Assembly: GCA_963841715.1 (NCBI GenBank)
Contig: CAWJDP010000001.1
Location: 186,001 to 250,000 of the forward strand
Direction: 5' to 3'
DNA: 64,000 nucleotides
Source: DASPWW01 sp963841715
GTDB taxonomy: Bacteria; Actinomycetota; Thermoleophilia; Solirubrobacterales; 70-9
Shown here: piece after piece, positions 52,574-60,403 of the stretch
How positions within the stretch are numbered: the first letter of the stretch is position 1
Layout of the letters: every line of letters starts with the position of its first letter
The notes under the pieces: generated by a model
The model's database searches: none
What the model was told of the DNA's origin: nothing
What the model saw: only the letters and a program-made list of their open reading frames with translations
Translations under genes and position numbers: made by a program

Positions 52574-53478
52574 CCGCTGCCGGATCGGGCGACGAGAACC
52601 TTGGCGGCGAGCGCGTCCTCGCGTTCCTGCACGAGGTCGCCGGTGGGCGGAGGCTGACCACGGAGCTGCGAGAGCGCGCGGACGCGGGCGCCTCCGTCTA
52701 CCTCGCCGCGCCGCAGAACCAGCCGGTCGCGGGCCAGATCGTCGACCAGGACGAGCTTCGCGAGGCGGCGTGGAGCCGCGTCGAGGTGACCCGGGAGGTG
52801 CTCAGCGAGTTCGGGGTCGACGCCGAGGGCGCGGTCATGGACCCCGACCCGCCGCTCGCGCTCGACGACTCGGTCCGCGCCTTCGCCCCAACCGAGATCC
52901 TGATCTCGTGCCTGGCCGGGACGCGGTTCGGACCGCTTCGCAAGGACCTGGTCGAGTGGGCACGCAAGCGCTTCGACGCTCCCGTCGTCCACATCCCGGT
53001 GCGGATCGAGGACGACGCCGTTCGCTGGGACGTCACCCACACTCTCGTTGTCGCGACCCAGACCGTCGCGAGCGACGAGCTGATCGACACGCTCAAGCGC
53101 CGTGCCGCCGAACGCCCGCACCGCTACACGATCATCTCGCCGGCGTCCGGGCAGATCACCCGCGAGGAGGTCTGCGAGCGCCTCGCACGCTGCCTCGCGG
53201 CGCTCTACCGCGAGGAGATCGACGCGACCGGGCAGCCGATGAGCCCCGCGCCACTGGCCGCGGTCAAGAACGCGATCGAGCATTACCGCATCGACGAGAT
53301 CCTGATCTCGACCTTCGCCGGCGAGCAGTCGAAGTGGGTCGAGCAGGGCCTAATCGATGACGTTCGCGGGCTCACCGACAAGCCCGTCGAGCACCTAGAG
53401 GTAGGGGGTGGCCGTCCCAGCACAAGCCCCGCCGCCCCCGGACGCGAGAGCGAGCGAGCAACAGGATCAATCGCATGA
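52570..53478 (+). CDS. universal-stress-like tandem protein within the oxidase operon
   Basis: A 302-residue soluble protein with no recognised name. It contains two similar alpha/beta units: one ends TEILISCLAGTRFGPLRKDL then APVVHIPVRI, the other DEILISTFAGEQSKWVEQGL then KPVEHLEV. The pattern of a strand, a small-residue loop and a helix resembles the C-terminal half of universal stress proteins, which bind ATP there. The GTG start overlaps the ctaD stop, so it is translated together with the oxidase. Its last residues (APGRESERATGSIA) and stop are encoded by repeat copy C. Confidence 0.7.
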   Translation: MTAAGSGDENLGGERVLAFLHEVAGGRRLTTELRERADAGASVYLAAPQNQPVAGQIVDQDELREAAWSRVEVTREVLSEFGVDAEGAVMDPDPPLALDDSVRAFAPTEILISCLAGTRFGPLRKDLVEWARKRFDAPVVHIPVRIEDDAVRWDVTHTLVVATQTVASDELIDTLKRRAAERPHRYTIISPASGQITREEVCERLARCLAALYREEIDATGQPMSPAPLAAVKNAIEHYRIDEILISTFAGEQSKWVEQGLIDDVRGLTDKPVEHLEVGGGRPSTSPAAPGRESERATGSIA

Positions 53479-53510
53479 GTGCGAGCGAGCGGGAGCAGAG
53501 GAGGCGGCGG
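53433..53510 (+). repeat. interspersed GAGCGAGCGAG repeat, copy C
   Basis: Block 1 (53433-53458) and block 2 (53481-53510) match copy B exactly (26 and 30 bases), separated by a 22-base spacer that carries the stop of the upstream gene. It fills the gap between the universal-stress-like gene and ctaE. Confidence 0.9.
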
Positions 53511-53515
53511 GCCTG

Positions 53516-54130
53516 ATGGAAAGCGCTTCAGTCGCAGCGGACCACCATCACCACGGTCCGCCTGAGGCCCATCAGAGCTCGCGGATCGACCGCCAGACGC
53601 TCGGGATCCTGATCTTCATCGTCTCCGAGGTGATGCTGTTCGGGTCGTTCTTCGCCTCGTACTTCTTCCTCCGCGTCGTCGCCAACAACGGCCCGTGGCC
53701 GCCGGACGGGTTCCACCTTCCGGTCGCCGTCGCCGGCGTCAACACGGCGATCCTGATCTCGTCGAGCTTCACGGTCCACTGGGCGCTCGAGTCGGTTCGC
53801 CGCGGCAACCGCCGCGCGATGATGTTCGGGCTCGCGGCGACGTGGCTGCTCGGGTTCACGTTCCTGTTCATCCAGCTGAACGAGTACGTCCACCTCGGCT
53901 TCAGCATCCGCGACGGCTCCTTCGGGACGATCTTCTACGGTCTCACCGGCCTCCACGGCGCCCACGTCACCGTTGGGCTGATCCTGCTCGCGTTCGCCAA
54001 CATCCGCGCCTGGCGCGGCCATTACGGCCCCGAGCCGAAGGACCACCTGGGCGTCGAGGTGCCCGGGATCTACTGGCACTTCGTCGATGTGATGTGGATC
54101 ATCGTCTTCACGACGGTCTACATCCTCTAG
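53516..54130 (+). CDS. ctaE: cytochrome c oxidase subunit III
   Basis: A 204-residue five-helix form. I start at ATG 53516 (MESASVAADHHHHGPPEA); the frame is open further upstream but only through the repeat. Helices include GILIFIVSEVMLFGSFFASYF (with the family Glu) and a central block ending FLFIQLNEY; the last part, TGLHGAHVTVGLILLAFANI then WHFVDVMWIIVFTTVYIL, is the canonical C-terminus. It supports subunit I and the D-channel. Confidence 0.95.
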   Translation: MESASVAADHHHHGPPEAHQSSRIDRQTLGILIFIVSEVMLFGSFFASYFFLRVVANNGPWPPDGFHLPVAVAGVNTAILISSSFTVHWALESVRRGNRRAMMFGLAATWLLGFTFLFIQLNEYVHLGFSIRDGSFGTIFYGLTGLHGAHVTVGLILLAFANIRAWRGHYGPEPKDHLGVEVPGIYWHFVDVMWIIVFTTVYIL

Positions 54131-54159
54131 GGCCCTCAGAGCCGCGCCTCGTGGGCGCT

Positions 54160-54165
54160 TAACTT
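54160..54165 (+). promoter_or_regulatory. candidate -10 box, leaderless USP-like gene
   Basis: TAACTT 6 bases before the ATG at 54172, no ribosome site. It fits the leaderless pattern and suggests this gene can be expressed apart from the upstream oxidase genes. Confidence 0.4.
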
Positions 54166-54171
54166 CAACTC

Positions 54172-54831
54172 ATGCCCAATCCGCTTCGATCCGAGGCCGA
54201 CGCGTTCCGCATGGTCGTGATCGTCGGCGCGGCCGCGGCCGCGGTGATCGCGCTCGCGCTCGCCGCGGGCCCGCGCTGGGGCGCGCTGCTCGGCCTGCTG
54301 CTGATCGGAATCGCGATCGGCGCGGTATGGCGCCAGTCGCGCCGGGCGGCGCCGCGGAAGGCCGAGATCGCGATCACCGACGCGCCCGGCCATCGCATCC
54401 TCGTCGTCGCCGACCGGACCGCCGGCGGGCGCGCCCTCCTCGACGAGATCAAGAGGCGCTCACGGTCAGAGGGCTCGGAGGGCGAGGTCCTGATCGTCAG
54501 CCCGGCGTCGGCCTCCCGGCTCGCCGTCTGGGCCTCGGCGACCGACGACGCCAGCGCAGAGGCGAGGGGCCGCCTCGAGGAGCTTGCCGGAGCGCTCGAG
54601 GACGCCGGGCTGCGGGCCATGGGCGAGGTCGGCGATTCGGACCCAAACGTGGCCCTCGCCGACGCGCTGCGCGGGTTCGCGGCCGACGAGGTGATCATCG
54701 CGACGCTGCCGGGGCGGCGCTCGAAGTGGGCCAAGCGAGGCGTCATCGAGCGAGCGCGCAAGCAGGTCGACCTGCCGGTGACCCACGTCGTCGTCGATCC
54801 GGACGCCGAGGGCGCCGCGACCCCGCGCTGA
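54172..54831 (+). CDS. membrane-anchored universal-stress-like protein
   Basis: 219 residues. Two N-terminal helices (VVIVGAAAAAVIALALAAG and GALLGLLLIGIAIGAVW) are followed by a cytoplasmic USP-like domain: HRILVVADRTAGGRALLDEI and, at the end, DEVIIATLPGRRSKWAKRGV then LPVTHVVVD. The last motif is shared with the tandem protein at 52570, so the two are related. Placed between ctaE and a cytochrome c gene, it may sense energy state near the oxidase; that is inference from position. Confidence 0.7.
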   Translation: MPNPLRSEADAFRMVVIVGAAAAAVIALALAAGPRWGALLGLLLIGIAIGAVWRQSRRAAPRKAEIAITDAPGHRILVVADRTAGGRALLDEIKRRSRSEGSEGEVLIVSPASASRLAVWASATDDASAEARGRLEELAGALEDAGLRAMGEVGDSDPNVALADALRGFAADEVIIATLPGRRSKWAKRGVIERARKQVDLPVTHVVVDPDAEGAATPR

Positions 54832-54902
54832 GCCGGGCATCAAAACACCCACCTGCCAGTCGCCTCGCAGGCGGGCTACCGCCCCCTGCTCGGCGGCAGC
54901 GT

Positions 54903-55598
54903 CTATTGGCCCTTGCCGGCGTTCTGGAGCAGGTACTTGACGAGCGCGTCGATGTCCTTCGGCGGGATCGTTTTGCCGAAGGTCGCGGGCATCACACCGG
55001 AGGGATAGCCCTTGGTGATCTTCGCCTCCGGGTCGATGATCGACTGCTTGACCTCGGCCGGGCTCATCCCCGGCAGCACGTCGTCGAGGTTCGGCCCCGT
55101 CGTCCCGGTCGCGTTCGCCGCCTGAAGCGTGTGGCAGCTCGAGCAGCCCTGCGAGAGGAACACCTGCCCGCCCGGCCCCGCGCTCGGCGGGATCGGCGGC
55201 TTGATTCCCGGTACGCCCGCGACGCTCGCCACGTAGGCCGCGACGTCGTCGGCGTCCTGGCCGCTGACGAGGTGGGGCGGCATGTAGGTCTTCGTGTCGT
55301 CGGGGTTGGTGTACCTGGGGTCGGCTATCTGCGCCGCGACGATTCCCCGAATCGTGTCCGAGTCCATGCCCTGCGCTCGAGCCTGCTTGAACGCCGCATC
55401 GAGGTCGGGCCCGACCTGCGCGGTCGTACCGGCCTGAGTCAGCGTGTGGCAGACGCCGCACTTGCTCGTGAACAGCATCCGCCCCTTGTCCGGGTCGCCG
55501 CTCTGCTTCAGCGCACAGCCGGAAAGCACGGTCGCGGCGACCCCCGCCGCGACGAGACCCAGGAGAAGCGTCGTTCGGGCTCGTGGCACGACCGGCAT
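54903..55598 (-). CDS. diheme c-type cytochrome lipoprotein
   Basis: 231 residues. Lipoprotein signal with lipobox VLSGC near residue 28. Two cytochrome c domains have CxxCH motifs CGVCHT (about residue 48) and CSSCHT (about 151), each with a later Met ligand candidate (TYMPPHLV, GVMPATFG). Likely electron carrier to CuA of CtaC, as in other Gram-positives with membrane-bound cytochrome c. A TATAGG box abuts the ATG, and a GTG three codons on could be used by a leaderless transcript. Confidence 0.92.
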   Translation of the reverse strand: MPVVPRARTTLLLGLVAAGVAATVLSGCALKQSGDPDKGRMLFTSKCGVCHTLTQAGTTAQVGPDLDAAFKQARAQGMDSDTIRGIVAAQIADPRYTNPDDTKTYMPPHLVSGQDADDVAAYVASVAGVPGIKPPIPPSAGPGGQVFLSQGCSSCHTLQAANATGTTGPNLDDVLPGMSPAEVKQSIIDPEAKITKGYPSGVMPATFGKTIPPKDIDALVKYLLQNAGKGQ

Positions 55599-55687
55599 CC
55601 TATAAACGCGCCGCCCCTGCCGCGCTCACTCGGGCCACCGCCTCTTCGAGAGCGCGCGGATTGCCCCTTTTGGAACGCGACCGCTTT

Positions 55688-55716
55688 GGGTATGTTGAAT
55701 CAATCTGCACATACCC
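55688..55716. promoter_or_regulatory. inverted repeat over the CBS-gene promoter
   Basis: GGGTATG (55688-55694) and CATACCC (55710-55716) form a perfect 7-base inverted repeat with a 15-base spacer, 19 bases before the CBS gene start. It overlaps a TTGGAA-N15-TATGTT promoter-like sequence, so it may be an operator or a leader hairpin. Confidence 0.5.
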
Positions 55717-55734
55717 ACGAGCGAGGGAGACTGG

Positions 55735-56136
55735 ATGGAAGTTCGCGAGGGAATGTCCGATCTGGTGCTGACGATCGGAAGGGGCCACACCCTTCGCGAG
55801 GCCGCTGAGCGTATGACCGCTAAGGAGGTCGGAGCGGCGATCGTGCTCGACGAGGAGATGCCGAGTCCCGGCATCATCAGCGAGCGCGACATCCTCAAGT
55901 CGATCGGGAGGGGTGAGGATCCCGATGGCGAGAAGGTCGGAGATCACATGAACCCGGCTGTGATCTCCGCGGCGCCCGATTGGAGCCTCGAGCGGGCCGC
56001 GATGGAGATGTCGCGCCGCAAGATCCGGCACCTGGTCGTCGTCGACGGCGCCGATCTCGTCGGTGTGCTGTCGATGCGCGACATCGTCCGCGTCTGGACG
56101 ACCGAGGGCGCGACCTCGGGGATGACCCCGCCCTGA
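55735..56136 (+). CDS. CBS-domain protein
   Basis: 133 residues with two CBS motifs forming one Bateman module: SDLVLTIGRGHTLREAAERM then GAAIVLDEEM, and PAVISAAPDWSLERAAMEMS then HLVVVDGADLVGVLSMRDIV. Such stand-alone modules bind adenosine nucleotides and regulate partners. ATG 55735. It is the only plus-strand gene between two minus-strand respiratory units and has its own operator-like repeat. Confidence 0.9.
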   Translation: MEVREGMSDLVLTIGRGHTLREAAERMTAKEVGAAIVLDEEMPSPGIISERDILKSIGRGEDPDGEKVGDHMNPAVISAAPDWSLERAAMEMSRRKIRHLVVVDGADLVGVLSMRDIVRVWTTEGATSGMTPP

Positions 56137-56155
56137 CGCGGCCGGGGCGAGGGCT

Positions 56156-56440
56156 CTACGGCGAGCCGTCCTCCCGCTCGTTAAGCGGGCGAGCGGGGAG
56201 CACGGCCGCAGAGGGATGCTGAACGCGTGGGAGGCGGTCGACCTCGCCCCGCGTCTTGCGGATCCACGATACGACCGCGATCAGGAAGATCATCGCGCCG
56301 ATGACCCCATAGGGAAACCAGACGAACAAACCGACGAGGATCAGCGCGAATCCCAGCGCCGTGAACATCGGGGCCCACGACGGCTGGGGCTCGAACACGA
56401 GCTCGGTCGGCTGCGGAATCCGGCGTTCCTCGGCCATCAC
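56156..56440 (-). CDS. ctaF: cytochrome c oxidase subunit IV-like protein (actinobacterial)
   Basis: 94 residues with two helices, MFTALGFALILVGLFVWF and GVIGAMIFLIAVVSWI, the layout of actinobacterial CtaF-type subunit IV. The N-terminus (RIPQPTELVFEPQPSWAP) is short and the tail basic. The start is GTG 56440 or the next ATG; it overlaps the stop of a 36-codon ORF just upstream. Last gene of the long minus-strand oxidase/heme unit. Confidence 0.78.
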   Translation of the reverse strand: MMAEERRIPQPTELVFEPQPSWAPMFTALGFALILVGLFVWFPYGVIGAMIFLIAVVSWIRKTRGEVDRLPRVQHPSAAVLPARPLNEREDGSP

Positions 56441-56547
56441 CTGATGTAGAGAGCCGCGAACACGAAGGTGAGCCCGAAGGCGACGATCGCAATCGCTGCC
56501 GCCGCGAGGGCGGCGCGTATCCCGCTGTATTCGCCGCTGCGATCCAC
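56437..56547 (-). CDS. 36-residue single-pass membrane protein
   Basis: GTG start at 56547, sequence MDRSGEYSGIRAALAAAAIA then a hydrophobic run IVAFGLTFVFAALYI, stop TGA 56437-56439 overlapping the subunit IV start. It has one membrane helix and a short polar N-terminus. Coupling to ctaF and position 26 bases after the heme synthase fusion suggest a small oxidase subunit. It is too short for most gene callers, and I judge it real from its overlap and hydrophobicity. Confidence 0.6.
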   Translation of the reverse strand: MDRSGEYSGIRAALAAAAIAIVAFGLTFVFAALYIR

Positions 56548-56573
56548 AGGGCCCTTCTATCAGATCCCCGGCG

Positions 56574-58565
56574 TCATGCCGCGCTGTCGATCGCCATCGC
56601 GACGAACAGCAGCGCCAGATACAGCAGCGAGGCGAGATAGACGTGAAGCGCGGCCCGGCGCGAGGGTCGACGCCACAACCACCCGGCGAGGCCGGTGAAG
56701 CAGGCCCCGAGGGCGAGCGCCGAGACGAGGTAGAGGTTGCCGAACATCCCGTCCGCGTACGGGAGCGTCGTGAAGGCCGTCAGCAGCGCCGAGTACACGA
56801 GGATCTGGGTCCTGGTCGCCGCGTCCCCCTTGACGACGGGCAGCATCGGGACTCCGGTGCGCGCGTAGTCGTCCTTGATCAGCAGCGCCAGAGCCCAGAA
56901 GTGCGGCGGCGTCCACAGGAACACAACCGCGAACAGGTACAGGGCCGCGGGCTCGAGCCCGCCCGTCGCGGCGGCCCACCCGACGAGCGGCGGCACCGCC
57001 CCGGCTGCGCCCCCGATGACGATGTTCTGCGCCGTCAGCGGCTTCAGCCACATCGTGTACAGGAACACGTACAGGAGCAGCCCGGCGAGCGCGAGAGCGG
57101 CCGCGACGGCGTTGACGGTGACCGCCAGCTGGACGACCGCGAGCGCGCCGAGCGCGATCCCGAAGACCAGGCCGTGAACCGGCTCGATCCGCCCGCTGGC
57201 GAGCGGGCGGCGCTGGGTGCGCGCCATGCGCGCGTCGGTCTCGCGGTCGATGAAGTGGTTGATCGCGCCGGCCCCGCCCGCGGCAAGGTAGCCGCCGAGC
57301 ATCGTCCACAGGATCGTCGACAGGGCCGGCCCGGAGGGGTCGGCTACGAACATCGACGCGACCGTCGTCACGAGCAGCAGTGAGATGATCCGCGGCTTCG
57401 TCAGCGCGATGTAGTCGCGCACGATCGCGAGTGCGTCCCGGCCGCCGCCGACCCGCCGCCTAGGCCCGACCGCGGGAGCGGCGCCGTTCGCGGAAACGTT
57501 CGCCTCGACACCCGGCCTGGCCGTGCGGGCGCTCGACTCCATGCTCACGCCGTCACCGTAGAGGCTTCGGAGTCTGCGGGCGGCACGGTTCGAGCGCCGC
57601 GGCTCGCGCGCGGGCACGACTTCGGTCGCGGCGTAGATCACAGTGCCCCACAAGAGCGTCGCCATCGTGAGGTGCGCCGCGATCAGGCCCGGGTGCTTGC
57701 CGAGCCACACGTTCAGCGCCCCGAGCAGGATCTGCAACAGCAGCAGCAGCGCGGCGAGTGGGAACGCGCGCGAGCGCACCCCGCGCCGCCACGCCAGCGC
57801 CGCCATCGTCAACACGGCGATCGCGGCGAGGTACATGAACGCGCGGTGGGTGAGCTGGATGTCGACCAGCCGGTTCTCCCCGAACGGCATGAACTTGCCG
57901 ACGCAGGTCGGGAACTCCTCCCCGCACGCGAGGTGAGCGCCTCCGACCGGGCCGCTGGTCCGGCCCTCGTGCTCGGTCCCTGCGACGTAGCCGCCGGCCA
58001 CGATCGTCCCGAGGACGAGCACGCAGGCGACGATCGCGACGGTGCGCAGCGGGCCCGGGTTCGCCACCGGCTCGGTCTCGTGCGCCTCGCGGCGGGCTGC
58101 CTGTCGGAGCACGATCAGCGTCCCGAGCAGCAGCATCGCGAGGCCGAGGTGCGCCGCGACGAGCGCCTCGTAGAGGTTGTTCTCGACCGTCAACCCGCCG
58201 AGCGCCGCCTGGCCGAGCACGAGCACGGCCGCGAAGATCGTCCCGCGGACCAGCCAGCGACGGTCGCGAAGGCGGCGCACCGTACGCCACACGAGCAGCC
58301 CGATAAGCACGACGACGATGGTCGCGGCGATGCGGTGGCTGAACTCGACGACCGCGCGCTCTTGGAGGAACGGCAGCACGCGGCCGCCGCACAGCGGCCA
58401 GCCCTTGGTCCCGCTCCCGGCCTCGCCGCACCCGAGGCCGGAGTCGCTGACGCGTACCACCCCGCCGATGACAATCAGCACAAAGGTGGCCAGGATGGTG
58501 AGGTCGACCAGGCGGCGGAAGCGGTCCAGCTCGCCCGGCCCACCTTGCCCCGCGGCACTTGGCAT
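56574..58565 (-). CDS. ctaAB: fused heme A synthase (CtaA) - protoheme IX farnesyltransferase (CtaB)
   Basis: 663 residues in one uninterrupted frame. Residues 1-320 are CtaA/COX15: eight helices with heme-ligand His in VVEFSHRIAAT, ALVAAHLGLAM, QLTHRAFMYL and LIAAHLTMATL, and a Cys pair near residues 46 and 59 (GCGEAG, LCGG). A charged linker (about 325-385) follows. Residues 385-663 are CtaB/COX10 (UbiA family): LTKPRIISLLLVTTVASMF, the polyprenyl site NHFIDRETDARMARTQRRPL and the second Asp motif KDDYARTGVPMLPVV. It carries both steps from heme B to heme O to heme A in one chain. Confidence 0.93.
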   Translation of the reverse strand: MPSAAGQGGPGELDRFRRLVDLTILATFVLIVIGGVVRVSDSGLGCGEAGSGTKGWPLCGGRVLPFLQERAVVEFSHRIAATIVVVLIGLLVWRTVRRLRDRRWLVRGTIFAAVLVLGQAALGGLTVENNLYEALVAAHLGLAMLLLGTLIVLRQAARREAHETEPVANPGPLRTVAIVACVLVLGTIVAGGYVAGTEHEGRTSGPVGGAHLACGEEFPTCVGKFMPFGENRLVDIQLTHRAFMYLAAIAVLTMAALAWRRGVRSRAFPLAALLLLLQILLGALNVWLGKHPGLIAAHLTMATLLWGTVIYAATEVVPAREPRRSNRAARRLRSLYGDGVSMESSARTARPGVEANVSANGAAPAVGPRRRVGGGRDALAIVRDYIALTKPRIISLLLVTTVASMFVADPSGPALSTILWTMLGGYLAAGGAGAINHFIDRETDARMARTQRRPLASGRIEPVHGLVFGIALGALAVVQLAVTVNAVAAALALAGLLLYVFLYTMWLKPLTAQNIVIGGAAGAVPPLVGWAAATGGLEPAALYLFAVVFLWTPPHFWALALLIKDDYARTGVPMLPVVKGDAATRTQILVYSALLTAFTTLPYADGMFGNLYLVSALALGACFTGLAGWLWRRPSRRAALHVYLASLLYLALLFVAMAIDSAA

Positions 58566-58572
58566 CAGGACG

Positions 58573-60401
58573 TCAGGCTACCGAGGGCGGGTCGCCGGGC
58601 CCCTGGCCGCCGTCCTCGGGCCCCGAACCGCCTGGCCCCGTGGGGGCGGGGCCGGGGTCGGGGGCGGCTGGCTCGGCGGGAGCGGGTGCGGACTGCGGCG
58701 CGGGCTCGGGGATCGCCGTCGGCTCGGGTGCGCGCCAGCCCTCGGTGTTGCGGCGGATCGCCTCGCGGATGTCGCGCATCGGCTCGGGGCTGCGAACGTC
58801 CGGGAGAACGTCGAAGTTGTGCTCCGGCGCAGGCGAGAGGGCGAACCACTCGAGGGTGTGCCCGCCCCACGGGTCGTGCCCGACGCGGACGCCGCGGTGA
58901 ACGCTCGAGACGACGTTGGCGAGTGAGACGAGGACGCCGAGCGTGAGCACGAACGAGCCGATGCTTGCGACCAGGTTGTCGGTCGTGACCCCGGCGTCGC
59001 CGTAGAACTTGTAGATGTCCGTCGGCTGGCCCTGGAGGCCGGCCAGGAACATCGGGATCACGGTCAGGTGGACCCCGACGAGCAGCAGCAGGAACGACAG
59101 CCGTGCCGGGCCCTCGGCCATCACCCGGCCGGTCATCTTCGGGAACCAGTAGTAGAGCGCGGCGAAGCAGCCGAACACCGAGCCGCCGACGAGCACGTAG
59201 ATCGTCGCGCCCTGCGCCGCCGTAGTGCCGTCGAGCTCCCAGCCGACGGCGACGACCGACAGCGCGAGCTCGAGGGTGAGCCCGAAGGTGATCGTGCTGA
59301 TCGCGCCGAGCGCGAACAGAAGCGGGGCCCTGACCCGCAGCGCGCCGCCCCACAGCGTCGCGATCCAGTTCAGGAGGATGAGCCCGATCGGGATGATCAG
59401 CGCGACCGAGAACGCCATCGCGAAGATCGTCCAACCGAAGTGGATCGGCGCCGGGTACATGTTCTGCATCCAGGCGAGCAGCCCGAGCGGGGCGATCGCG
59501 GCGAACGCCGCCTGGACTGCGCGATGCCCGAAGCTCGGCTTGCTCGAGAACACCGGCAGGATCTCGGAGATCGCGCCGGACGCGGATCAGCAGCACGACC
59601 AGGTACGTGCCGGTGAAGAAGAACTAGCTCAGATGCTGGAACAGGATCGGCGAGCCGCCGTCGCCCGGGTCGTAGAAGACGCCGCTGAAGTGCCGGTCGA
59701 TGAACAGCATCGTCAGCGCGGCGACCATCACCGCGCACGTAACGAGCAGGATGTAGCAGCTCACGGTCCCCGCCCACGCGAACAGCGGCACGCGCCGCCA
59801 CGCCATTCCCGGCGCGCGCACGCGTGCGGACCGTCGCGACCATGTTGATCGCGAAGATCGCGGACCCGAGCGCCGCCATCCCGGTGCCGATCGTCCACGC
59901 GTCGACGCCGTTGGTGGGGGAGAAGACCGCGTCCGAGAGCGGGGGGAGGGGGTTGGAGCCTGCTTCGGAGGGGTGGTAGAGGAAGCTCGCGTAGATCGCG
60001 ATCCCGCCCGCGAGGTACAGCCAGAACGACAGCGAGGCGAGTCGCGGGAAGGCGACTCCGCGTGCCCCGACCTGAAGCGGGACGATGTAGCTGATCAGCC
60101 CGAGCGCGAGCGGGACCGCGAACAGGACCACGCTCGTCGCGCCCGCCGCGGACATCAGCCGGTCGAACGTCGACGGCGACATCAGCGTGTTCTCGGGGAC
60201 GATCAGCTGGATCCGCATCAGCACGAGCTCGGTCAGCGCGAGGACGAGGAACGACAGCGCCGCGCCGATATAGAGGACGCCGACGTCCTTGTGGTCGCCG
60301 CTGGTTGCGAGCTCGACCCAGCGCGGCCGAGGGCGCGGGTAGCTCTCGGTGACCACCTCGGGGTGAGCGGGCGCGAGCGTTGTCGGCCGGGTCGAGCTCA
60401 T
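58573..60401 (-). CDS. cytochrome oxidase subunit I-like protein lacking heme and Cu ligands (frame lesions)
   Basis: A paralogue of ctaD with the same helix order (IVPLQVGARGVAFPRLASLS, RRAPGMAWRRVPLFAWA, YYWFPKMTGR). All six metal His are replaced: STHAAL becomes SAAGAT, SHPAVY becomes FTGTYL, AHHMF becomes MQNMY, AHIHFVL becomes GATIYVL. The cross-linked Tyr is lost too. The C-terminus adds a Pro/Gly-rich tail. The frame is broken three times: a T/G doublet at an Arg wobble (59819-59820), an in-frame TAG (59624-59626) where Trp is expected, and one extra base at 59584. Reconstructed length about 608. The ATG start follows the subunit II-like stop. Possibly a pseudogene, but the retained structure and coupling argue for a real, non-catalytic protein. 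Confidence 0.85.
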
Positions 60402-60403
60402 CG

